DNA of 64,000 nt from Candidatus Caldilinea saccharophila (GTDB lineage Bacteria; Chloroflexota; Anaerolineae; Caldilineales; Caldilineaceae). The stretch is taken from assembly GCA_016710365.1 (NCBI GenBank), contig JADJVW010000018.1, positions 62,001-126,000 on the forward strand, read 5' to 3'. The translations under genes were made by a program, and so were the position numbers. The notes under the pieces were generated by a model that saw only the letters and a list, made by a program, of their open reading frames with translations, was not told the origin of the DNA and ran no database searches. Shown here piece by piece: positions 15,699 to 23,078 of this stretch; positions within the stretch are counted from its first letter, which is position 1; each line of letters opens with the position of its first letter.

Positions 15699-18600
15699 TC
15701 AGAGTGATGGGGACGCCGCACAGACCACCCGGAAGCCGCTGCCGCCGCTGCTGACGACGTCGCCGCCCCGGGCCGCCACGGACGAATCTTGAGCACTCCA
15801 ATACCATGACCCGCCGCGCGTTGCGCGTTGATCATCACCGCTCAAATCCGCATCGTTAGGATTGTCGTATTTGTTCAGGCAGTATTCCCACACACCGCCG
15901 CTCATCTCCTCGACGCCAAAGGGCGACGCGCCGTGCGGGTACATGCCGGCGGGGGCGGTTTCCCCCAGATTGTACGGCCCATTCTTGTTTTCCGTCTCGT
16001 CGACGTTGGCGCGCCCGCTTTGGTAGGCCGGCCCCCACGGATAGCGCCGGTCATCCCAGCCGCGCGCCGCCTTCACCCACTCCACCTCGGTCGGCAGGCG
16101 GATCGACCAGCCCTGTTCGAGCCGCGGCAGCATGTCTGCGTCGGGCAGCAGCGTGGGGTGGGTGCGCGCCTGCGCGGTCAGCCAGCGGCAGAAGACCACG
16201 GCTTCGGGCCAGGTCACGTTCTCACGCGGGCGGTTGGCGATCGGCCAGCGCTGCTCCCAGCGAGTTTGAGTCTCGCCAAAGTAATCTGCCAGCCCCTCGC
16301 GCCAGCGCGGGTTGCGGTAGCCTTCGGGATCATCCACAAACGCCTGGAACTGGGCGTAGGTGACCGGGTATCTGGCGATCCAGAAGTCCGGTGGGCTGTC
16401 GCGGCGCACGTCGCGCTCACCGTCGTGGTAGAAGAAGGTGTGCTGCCCCTGCGCGTCGCACGCCGGAATTTTGATCCAGGCGAGGTCAGGCAGGCCGTTG
16501 TCCTTGCGCACGTTGACGCCGGGGCGCGGATCCAACCCAGGCCGCGCCCCCAACAGGTTGCCGGCCAGCAGACGTTGAGGTGGTGCAAAGTTGCCGGGAT
16601 CGGCGACTGCCGCCACTGCTGCTGCCTGTAGCGCAGCAAAATCCTGACGCCGTATCTCCAACTCGTCTGAATCGCCGTGGAAAATCTTGTGCTCGGCGGC
16701 GATCTCCAGCGCCAGCAGCGCCGCTTCGGGCCCAGCCTGCTGCGTCACATAAGGCCGGCACAGCGCCGCCAGTACGCTGCCGCCGTCGCGCTGGCGGTCG
16801 TGCGCCATCAGCTCGTCCACCGCCAGCCGCGCGACGTTGGCCCACAGCGCCGGCTGCGCCAGCGTGCGCCGCACCAGGCCGTCAGGAAAACGTCGCTCGG
16901 CGGCAACGGGCGGCAGGTGCTCGTCCGGTGCCGCGCAGATCAGCTCACACGCGGCCAGATGCTCCTGAAAACTGCGGTGGGTGAAGTAAAACTCTTCCGC
17001 CATCGGCGAGGTGAGCAGCCCCACATGCCGGGCCAGGTAGTCAGGCACATCGTGCACCAGCACCTTGCACTGCGCCCGGAAGAGCACGGTCAGCAGCTCG
17101 CCGACGCCAAAGCGCGTCGTGTCCTGCTCCGGCGCGCTCTGCTCGTGGACGGTGCAGGCCAGCGTCTCCAGCACCGAACGCAAGCCGGCCGCGTCCAGCC
17201 CCAGCGTGTCTGCCACCGACGCATCGGGCAGGCGCCGCCGCGTCCAGCGCGTCAGCAGCAGATCCACCGCGCGGCGGTAGAGTTCGGCGCGCGTGGCGGG
17301 AAGCTGTTCGCGCGCATCGGGGTCGAGCCACAGCCCCGCCAGCAGCGTGAAGAAGAGCGGGTTGGCATAGAAGCTCTCCTCGATGCGTCTGTTTTTCAAC
17401 TGTTCGCGCACCGCGGCAATAAAGGCATCGGCCTGCGCCTTGCCCGCCTCACCCAGCGCGGCAGGAAAGAGCGCGGACGCCAATTCGTGCAACCGGCCCA
17501 TCTCCAGCGGGCGGAGCTCGGCCACGCCAAAGCCGTCGATTATCCATTCGCCGGCGCGGTAGGCGTGTGGCCGCCCTGCCACGATGACGCACAGGTCAGG
17601 ATAGCGGCGCAGCAGCGCGGCGATCAAGGCCTTGATCTGCCTGCGGCGCTCCTGGCGGTCAGCCTGCGGCGCCTCATCCAGCCCGTCGAGCAACAGAATT
17701 GCCTCGCCGCGCTCGAACCAGGCGCGCAGTTCACCACCAGGCCCGGACAGTCCGTCTCCGTAATGCTGTTGCAGATAGCGCCAGAAGTGCTCGATGTCAG
17801 GCAGCGTAACCGGGGCGCCCTCCGCCGCCGGCAATGCTGGAAAGACGGCAGTGACCAGCTCACGCATCTCGACATAGACCGGCGCAAAGGCATCCAGCAG
17901 CCAGTCACGCAGCGCGGGCAGCCCGGCGTTGGCCGGCGTGCGCGCGTCGCCAGATCGGCGGCGCAGCTCCCCGGCCAGGCAGAGCGCCAAGTGGCGCAGG
18001 AAGCTGCTCTTGCCGCTGTCCGGCTCGCCCAGCAGAACAAAGCGCGGTTGCACGCTGGCGGCGTCGTGCGCCTCCATGTACCAGTTGTGCTCGCCATCCT
18101 GCACAGACTTATCGTCTTTGTTGGCGTGGTAGTCGTTCTCGATTTTGCGTTCGATCAAGTCTACAACCGGCTGCAAACCTGTCTCGTCTACACCCAGCGC
18201 CGGCCAGGTGCGCAGCCGCGGCCGCAGTTCGGCAAGCCCTGCCTCCGTGTCCTCTGGCAGCTCCTTGCGCGCCAGCGCTTCCTCCTGCGCCGTCTTCGCC
18301 CACCAGTCGACGATGCGAGCGTGCTGCGTCTTGACCGTGAGCGAGAAATCGACTGGCAGCGGTACATAGACGTCGAGCAGGTCAATGCGCTGGCCGTCAT
18401 CGTCGGTCAGTCCCAAGATTTCGGCCAGCGGCACCGACGCCCATGGCTTGTCAAACCAACTGCGCAGATAGTCGAGCATGGCAGGCGATAGTTCTCGCCG
18501 GCGCCACGCCAGCGCACTCACCTGCCCGCCGCTCTCCGGCTGCAGCCACACCATCTCGGCCGCATCGTCCCGATCCTGGCGGCGCAGTTCCACATCGACG

Positions 18601-19109
18601 GCGGCCAACGCATTGGCGAGGGATGCGCCATCCGCCAGGCGGCGGTAGAGCATGGGTGTGATCACCTGCTGCACCAGCGGGTCGTCGATCTCGCCCGCCA
18701 TCCCAACCGCGGCGTCCACCGTTGCGGCCAGCGCTTCGGCCATGCTGGCGGTGTAGCAGCCGGCCAGCACGACAAGATGCAGCCGCTGCGTCGCCGCGTC
18801 CTGGTGCGTCGCCACCATCGCCGCCAGCTCTGCGGTGCGCAACAGTTCGGACTCCTCATCGCCCGGCCGGTGCAGCAGCAGGCCGTCGCCGTCACCGTGT
18901 GCAGCGAAGTGCAAAATGTGCGGCTGGTGCTCGCTCAGCGCGTGCAGCAGATCGCCGCCGCGCGCGGCCAGCATTGGGATCACCGCAAACGCATCGCCAA
19001 AGCGCGCGGCTTTGAGCGCCGCCTCCAGATCGCGCAGTTCCGGGGTCGTGCGGATGTAGGGCGAATCAGACGGGTTGGCCTCTATGAAGAGAATCTTGAT
19101 TGGGGACAT
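15699..19109 (-). CDS. CHAT protease-NACHT NTPase-FGE domain conflict protein
   Basis: About 1136 residues with three domains. Residues 1-200: CHAT caspase-like protease, with the catalytic pair His near 71 (HFAAHG) and Cys near 118 (LAGCYT). Residues 340-700: NACHT-type STAND NTPase with Walker A GEPDSGKSS near 361, Walker B ILLLDGLDEAP near 470, then a helical region. Residues 880-1136: formylglycine-generating-enzyme (C-type lectin) fold, with PPDFWIARYPVTYAQF, RLPTEVEWVKAARG, MSGGVWEYCLN, RGGSWYW and GFRVV. CHAT, NACHT and FGE combinations belong to NTP-dependent biological conflict systems; the expected logic is ligand recognition, NTP-driven assembly and protease activation. The ATG at 19109 follows the initial TTG at 19115; ribosome site weak. 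It follows a Trypco1-like gene by 17 bases. The C-terminus resembles DGR variable regions. Confidence 0.88.
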   Translation of the reverse strand: MSPIKILFIEANPSDSPYIRTTPELRDLEAALKAARFGDAFAVIPMLAARGGDLLHALSEHQPHILHFAAHGDGDGLLLHRPGDEESELLRTAELAAMVATHQDAATQRLHLVVLAGCYTASMAEALAATVDAAVGMAGEIDDPLVQQVITPMLYRRLADGASLANALAAVDVELRRQDRDDAAEMVWLQPESGGQVSALAWRRRELSPAMLDYLRSWFDKPWASVPLAEILGLTDDDGQRIDLLDVYVPLPVDFSLTVKTQHARIVDWWAKTAQEEALARKELPEDTEAGLAELRPRLRTWPALGVDETGLQPVVDLIERKIENDYHANKDDKSVQDGEHNWYMEAHDAASVQPRFVLLGEPDSGKSSFLRHLALCLAGELRRRSGDARTPANAGLPALRDWLLDAFAPVYVEMRELVTAVFPALPAAEGAPVTLPDIEHFWRYLQQHYGDGLSGPGGELRAWFERGEAILLLDGLDEAPQADRQERRRQIKALIAALLRRYPDLCVIVAGRPHAYRAGEWIIDGFGVAELRPLEMGRLHELASALFPAALGEAGKAQADAFIAAVREQLKNRRIEESFYANPLFFTLLAGLWLDPDAREQLPATRAELYRRAVDLLLTRWTRRRLPDASVADTLGLDAAGLRSVLETLACTVHEQSAPEQDTTRFGVGELLTVLFRAQCKVLVHDVPDYLARHVGLLTSPMAEEFYFTHRSFQEHLAACELICAAPDEHLPPVAAERRFPDGLVRRTLAQPALWANVARLAVDELMAHDRQRDGGSVLAALCRPYVTQQAGPEAALLALEIAAEHKIFHGDSDELEIRRQDFAALQAAAVAAVADPGNFAPPQRLLAGNLLGARPGLDPRPGVNVRKDNGLPDLAWIKIPACDAQGQHTFFYHDGERDVRRDSPPDFWIARYPVTYAQFQAFVDDPEGYRNPRWREGLADYFGETQTRWEQRWPIANRPRENVTWPEAVVFCRWLTAQARTHPTLLPDADMLPRLEQGWSIRLPTEVEWVKAARGWDDRRYPWGPAYQSGRANVDETENKNGPYNLGETAPAGMYPHGASPFGVEEMSGGVWEYCLNKYDNPNDADLSGDDQRATRGGSWYWSAQDSSVAARGGDVVSSGGSGFRVVCAASPSL

Positions 19110-19126
19110 GGGCAATCACAATCGCG

Positions 19127-19468
19127 TCAGGTTGGGTCGACTGTCCAGGAGAGCTTGACCGACAAGGTTGCTTCGCCGGCCGTCTTGACGAAATAGGCCT
19201 CCAGCGCCGTGTTGAAGCTCAGGCCGAATTCCAGTTCCATCGCCGCGGGCGCGGGCCGCTCACTTGCCACTTGCAGCGCCTGCAACGTAGTCGCCGCCTG
19301 CGCCGCCACCTTCTCGACCACGGCGAAGGCCAGCTCCATCTGTGCGTTCGTCACCTCGCGTAGCTTGTCGGTCGATCCGCGGGTCGCGGTTTCCTGCCCG
19401 ACGCCTTTCTTCGTCGGATCGATTTCGACGAGGAAGACCGGTGTGGGGGAAGTTGGGGATTGCTCCAT
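19127..19468 (-). CDS. Trypco1-like small protein (trypsin-co-occurring domain)
   Basis: About 113 residues: N-terminal strand VFLVEIDPTK, a helix-rich middle (AQMELAFAVVEKVAAQAATTL), and a C-terminal strand pair (MELEFGLSFNTALEAYFVKTAGEATLSVKLSW). This matches the layout of the Trypco1/CU044_2847 family, which sits beside trypsin-like or CHAT proteases in STAND-based conflict systems. Its job is unproven; it could be a regulator or an adaptor of the protease. ATG at 19468 with AAAGGAA upstream, chosen over the longer open frame to 19534. It is upstream of and co-directional with the CHAT-NACHT-FGE gene, 17 bases apart, so they very likely form one operon. Confidence 0.65.
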   Translation of the reverse strand: MEQSPTSPTPVFLVEIDPTKKGVGQETATRGSTDKLREVTNAQMELAFAVVEKVAAQAATTLQALQVASERPAPAAMELEFGLSFNTALEAYFVKTAGEATLSVKLSWTVDPT

Positions 19469-19540
19469 TGTGCGTTCCTTTGCCTGCGTGATTCGGTTAC
19501 GCCAATGGCAACATTGTAACACAGACAGGATCAACGCGGT

Positions 19541-19729
19541 TCATTCATCTCGATGGGCAGAACTTATGCCCGCCACGTCTATCGCTCCCTGCTGCGCCGC
19601 GCTGACCAGCGGCAGGATCGCACAGCCGGTCACCGCGCCGTAGAGCACGCCCGGCGTCCACGCCTGGAGCGAGCGGGCCAGGCCGCGCAGCCGTGCGGTG
19701 GTCTGCTGGCGCCAGGTGCTTTCGTTCAT
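19541..19729 (-). CDS. short membrane-spanning hypothetical protein, possibly truncated
   Basis: 62 residues from the ATG at 19729, which has GGAGGA 7 bases upstream. Basic N-terminus (MNESTWRQQTTARLRGLARS), then one hydrophobic segment (PGVLYGAVTGCAILPLVSAA), then a short tail GISSAHRDE. The N-terminal part resembles the start of longer membrane-anchored proteins seen next to NACHT proteins in Chloroflexota, so it may be the remnant of a longer gene. It precedes the Trypco1-like gene by about 70 bases on the same strand and may be the first gene of the CHAT operon. Function unknown. Confidence 0.5.
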   Translation of the reverse strand: MNESTWRQQTTARLRGLARSLQAWTPGVLYGAVTGCAILPLVSAAQQGAIDVAGISSAHRDE

Positions 19730-20143
19730 GGGAGATCCTCCAAAGCCATCACGCCGCAAAGGGATTGAGCATAGTTACGCCGCCGCGCCCACTCAATCAG
19801 CATCTCAGCGACAGAGAAGGTAATGTTTTTCATACGGGTGCAGTGTACACAAAGTTCGTGTGCAATTCAATCTGCCTGTGTGCACCGAGTGTACTTCAGG
19901 CTCGGAGCAGAAAACGCCCTCGGCGCGACAGCGACATAGGGTTGCAAGCGTGCGCCACGCCGGGGACGTAACGGCTTGGCGGTCACGTTGCGACCTCAAG
20001 CGTGTGTCGGCGTGTAGAATTCGTATGGTATGATGATTGCCAACGCAAGCATACGCGGAGATATTCTGACTTGCATTGTAGTCGTTGCCGTCCGCGGCGC
20101 ACATCAAGAATTTGGACGTCAGGGACAGACCAGGAGGGTAACC
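19730..20143. other. divergent intergenic region of the conflict island
   Basis: 414 bases between the minus-strand CHAT operon and the plus-strand toxin-antitoxin pair. It contains GTGTACACAAAG and GTGTGCACCGAG motifs (19841-19890) and one arm of the family C repeat (GCCGGGGACGTAAC near 19961). A TATGAT box at 20029 could serve the antitoxin gene, but no good -35 lies at the right distance. Confidence 0.4.
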
Positions 20144-20410
20144 ATGCATAGTGTAGCTCAAACGGAGGACACAGTGACGTTACGCGTGCCTCATCATGTG
20201 CAAGTCATGCTCAACCGTACAGCCGAGGAGCTTGGGCGTGATCTGCGGTTGTACAGCGCACTGATGTTATTCCAGTTGGGGAAGTTGTCAGCCGGCGCGG
20301 CTGCAGAGCTCGCAGGTGTGCCAAAGGTGATCTTTTTGGATCTTTGCGCACAATACAATCTTCCGATTTCACAGATTACGCCAGATGAGCTAACTGCTGA
20401 GGTCGGATGA
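20144..20410 (+). CDS. UPF0175-family antitoxin
   Basis: 88 residues. N-terminal strand (TVTLRVPHHVQVML), then an EELGRDLRLYSALMLFQLGKLSAGAAAELAGVP helix-turn-helix typical of UPF0175, and the C-terminus SQITPDELTAEV. UPF0175 proteins pair with DUF3368 PIN-like proteins as presumed antitoxins that bind DNA and the toxin. The start at 20144 is set by AGGAGGG 7 bases upstream; the frame is open earlier without homology. It overlaps the next gene by 4 bases (ATGA), indicating translational coupling. Confidence 0.85.
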   Translation: MHSVAQTEDTVTLRVPHHVQVMLNRTAEELGRDLRLYSALMLFQLGKLSAGAAAELAGVPKVIFLDLCAQYNLPISQITPDELTAEVG

Positions 20411-20901
20411 GTGCTGATCTTCCATTAGTGTGCGACACATCGCTCTTGCTGTATTTGGGACGCATCCAGCACTTACACCTGCTTCCACTGATGTATCGCA
20501 CTATTCTTATTCCTGAACCTGTCGTATTTGAGTTGGATGTTGGCCGTTCATTGCAGTCCAATGTTGTCGATCCACGCGAGTTGGGGTTTGCCATTATCAA
20601 AGCGGCGTCACAGGTGGATATCGAGCGCTTGCCTTCTAACCGGCTCGGCGCAGGAGAGCGCTCTGTTATTGCGCTTGCCCGTGAGATAGGCGCGGTCGTT
20701 GCAGGTCTCGATGACCGACAAGCACGCCTATTTGCCATCAGCCTCGGTCTGACAGTAAAAGGTGTTGTGGGCTTAGTTGTGGATGCAAAACGCGCTGGGC
20801 TGATTCCCAGCGCCGCCGATTTGCTGGAGTCTCTCCGCCAGACAGGATTTCGACTCGACCAGCAACTTCTTGCGACTGCGCTTGTGCTGGCAGGATCATG
20901 A
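20407..20901 (+). CDS. DUF3368 PIN-like toxin
   Basis: 164 residues. PIN-fold features: VCDTSLLLYLGRI at the N-terminus (first acidic residue), an LGAGERSVIALAREI motif with a central acidic residue, and AGLDDRQARLFAISLGL with the later acidic pair, then VGLVVDAKRAGLI. DUF3368 proteins are predicted metal-dependent RNases of a type II toxin-antitoxin module with UPF0175. The start codon overlaps the antitoxin stop. The module sits next to the CHAT operon, so this may be a small defence island. Confidence 0.85.
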   Translation: MSADLPLVCDTSLLLYLGRIQHLHLLPLMYRTILIPEPVVFELDVGRSLQSNVVDPRELGFAIIKAASQVDIERLPSNRLGAGERSVIALAREIGAVVAGLDDRQARLFAISLGLTVKGVVGLVVDAKRAGLIPSAADLLESLRQTGFRLDQQLLATALVLAGS

Positions 20902-21129
20902 TGCATTTGGCGCCCCAGTCCTCTGTCCGTCCGGGGACACAGCAACACTTGGGACGCATCCGCCGGCAACCGTATGAGGCCACGGTTTTGCCGCGCCCGC
21001 CAATTGGTGGTATCTTAAGGCCGCTTCACACCGCTGAAGCCCCCCGTCATATTTTGAGTGGAAGGGACGCCGCCTGCGTGGCGGCATGCCCTCCGTTTGC
21101 GTGATATCTTGTGGTTGGAAGGGAAAAAG

Positions 21130-22065
21130 ATGTCCAGGTTCTTCTCAAATCGCTACGCCAGGGTTGCTACACTAGTTCTCGTTTTGTTGACATTGCTGGC
21201 CATCGCCCCGGCCGCTACCGCCACCGCGTCCCCCCCCGCACAGGATGGAGCCACCGGCGGGTTTTTGGTGTTTGGGGGCACGGTGGTTGGCGCCCCGCGC
21301 GTCAACGTGCGCGACGCGCCCAGCACGCGCGGCGATATCCTCGGCAAGATTCCGGCGCGCGAACGCGTCGCCGTCGTCGGGCGCAGCGGCAGTTGGTATT
21401 TGATTCGCTATCCAGCCGCGCCTGTGGGTCTGGCCTGGATCAGCGCCAACTATGTGCAGCTTGATGGTCAGCGCCCGCCCGTGGCCACGCAGCCCACGCC
21501 GGCGCCGGTGCAACGGCCTGCTCCACCAGCCGCGCCCCAGCCGGTGACGCCGCCGCAACCGGCAATCCCTACGTTGCCAGATATTCAGGTTGAGCCGCCG
21601 TCATTCGTCGATTTTAACAACGGCGTCTTCCGCTGGCAGTGGTACGGCGACCAGGGGCAACTGAACGGCGTCGACTGGTACACCGATATTCTGCTCTTCT
21701 TCAAGGGCGAGGGCGCACCCTATCGCACCTTTGTGGCCGAACCGAGCCAGGTGCAGCAAGATGGCCCCTTCTCGGCGTGGGGTGCGGCGCCATTCCAGGT
21801 TCAATGCAATACAGAGGCAGTTGCTCGCATCGCGGTGCGCGCCAACGGGCAATTTATCGGCTGGGTGTCCGGTCCCAGCGCCCCGATCGACGTGGGGCCA
21901 AAGTGCAGCACAGGCGGTGGCGGCGGCGGTAATGGCGGCTCGTCGGGCGGCGGTGGCGGCGGCGATCATGGCGGTGGCGGTGATGATGTGATCGCTCCCC
22001 CGCCTGATCTTATAGACTGTGAAAATCCTGACTGGGTAGGGCGCCCTGAATGTCCGTCGATCTAG
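21130..22065 (+). CDS. secreted SH3b-domain protein with Gly-rich tail
   Basis: 311 residues. Signal peptide (1-34, VATLVLVLLTLLAIAPAATATA), bacterial SH3 domain (50-115, PRVNVRDAPSTRGDILGKI ... LAWISANYVQL), a Pro-rich linker (120-165), a beta-rich domain (170-270, VFRWQWYGDQG), a Gly/Ser repeat linker (280-300), and a C-terminal segment with two Cys (DCENPDWVGRPECPSI) that may form a disulfide. Extracellular; SH3b domains often bind cell-wall peptides. The ATG at 21130 has GGAAGGG upstream. Stands alone, followed by a terminator. Confidence 0.8.
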   Translation: MSRFFSNRYARVATLVLVLLTLLAIAPAATATASPPAQDGATGGFLVFGGTVVGAPRVNVRDAPSTRGDILGKIPARERVAVVGRSGSWYLIRYPAAPVGLAWISANYVQLDGQRPPVATQPTPAPVQRPAPPAAPQPVTPPQPAIPTLPDIQVEPPSFVDFNNGVFRWQWYGDQGQLNGVDWYTDILLFFKGEGAPYRTFVAEPSQVQQDGPFSAWGAAPFQVQCNTEAVARIAVRANGQFIGWVSGPSAPIDVGPKCSTGGGGGGNGGSSGGGGGGDHGGGGDDVIAPPPDLIDCENPDWVGRPECPSI

Positions 22066-22114
22066 AGTGAATAGATTGACTGACAATCGATCAAGCCGAC
22101 CTACTATAGATTGC

Positions 22115-22150
22115 AAGGAGAGGCGAGCCATTTGGCTCGCCTCTCCTTTT
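22115..22150 (+). terminator. Rho-independent terminator
   Basis: Perfect 16-bp stem AAGGAGAGGCGAGCCA / TGGCTCGCCTCTCCTT with a TT loop and a short TT tail, 50 bases after the SH3b gene. Confidence 0.75.
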
Positions 22151-22163
22151 GGAAATTCAGCAC

Positions 22164-22390
22164 TTCACGAAACTCACACAGAGGCGCCAAGAGCACAAAG
22201 GGCGCCATCTTCAACTTTGCACCTTGGCGTCTCCGTGTGAGGCGAAATCGTGAACTACTAAAATTGGCTATTCGCACGTCGAAGGCTGTTTTCACATCAG
22301 ACGCCATGCCTTTTCGGCGCCAATAACGATGAAATCGCTTTTCTCTGCGCGCCGCTGCATTTCAGCGTCTCAGCGTCAAAGCGATTTTCA
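22164..22390. repeat. family B repeats: one large inverted pair and one further copy
   Basis: TTCACGAAACTCACACAGAG (22164 on) pairs with CTCCGTGTGAGGCGAAATCG (to about 22254) to form a large imperfect hairpin. A second element at 22331-22390 reads AAATCGCTTTTCTCTGCG ... GCGTCTCAGCGTCAAAGCG and is itself an inverted repeat (AAATCGCTTT/AAAGCGATTT). These fill the gap between the terminator and the response regulator gene. Confidence 0.7.
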
Positions 22391-22403
22391 CAGCGGAATT
22401 CGG

Positions 22404-23078
22404 TTATTCCGTCTGTTCCGCCAACCCGATGCGCACGGCGTAGAGCGTCAATTGGTTGCGGTTGTCGAAGCCCAGTTTTTGCTGGAGATGCTGGACGTGG
22501 GTGCGCACAGTGCTCTCTCCCACCACCAATTGTTCGGCGATCTCATGGTTGGTGGCGCCGACGCCGATCAGACGGAGAATGGTGCGTTCGCGCTCCGTCA
22601 ACGCTTCCGGCAACACATAGCCCTCTGCCACGCGGTGCACCAACGCGCCCGCCATGCGCGGCGTGACGGTGCGGATCCCCTGCGCCACCTGGCGGACGGC
22701 CTCGATCAGGTCGCGGCGCTGGCTGTCCTTGATCAGATAGCCGGTGGCCCCCGCCTGCAGCGCGGCCAGGAAGACTGTCTCGTCGGTGGCGCTGGTCAGC
22801 GCCAGGATATGCACATGCGGCGCCTGCTCCTTGATCGCCGTGATCGCTGCGATCCCGCTCTGGGCCGGCAGGAAAATGTCCATGACGACCACATCGGGCT
22901 GGCAACGCAACACCTCTTGCACCGCGGACAACCCATCGCCGGCTTGTCCGACGACGCAAAAATCCGCCTCATTTTCGAGCGCGGCAACGATCGCATCGCG
23001 CACGATGGGATGATCCTCGACGACGACCACACGAATCGTCGGGGGCTGCTGAGGATCTGGCTGAAAAACATCACTCAT
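22404..23078 (-). CDS. NarL/LuxR-type response regulator
   Basis: 224 residues. Receiver domain 15-130 with the acidic pair ED, phosphoacceptor Asp in VVVMDIFLP near residue 64, a Thr/Ser position in ILALTSA, and Lys in YLIKD. C-terminal LuxR helix-turn-helix (LTERERTILRLIGVGATNHEIAEQLVVGESTVRTH). A transcription factor phosphorylated by the kinase encoded just upstream; the genes overlap by 4 bases (ATGA). Targets unknown. Confidence 0.93.
   Translation of the reverse strand: MSDVFQPDPQQPPTIRVVVVEDHPIVRDAIVAALENEADFCVVGQAGDGLSAVQEVLRCQPDVVVMDIFLPAQSGIAAITAIKEQAPHVHILALTSATDETVFLAALQAGATGYLIKDSQRRDLIEAVRQVAQGIRTVTPRMAGALVHRVAEGYVLPEALTERERTILRLIGVGATNHEIAEQLVVGESTVRTHVQHLQQKLGFDNRNQLTLYAVRIGLAEQTE

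Noticed and set aside
15279..15700. complete diversity-generating retroelement
   Set aside because: Only a short, truncated possible template repeat is present; no reverse transcriptase or accessory gene is found in the window.
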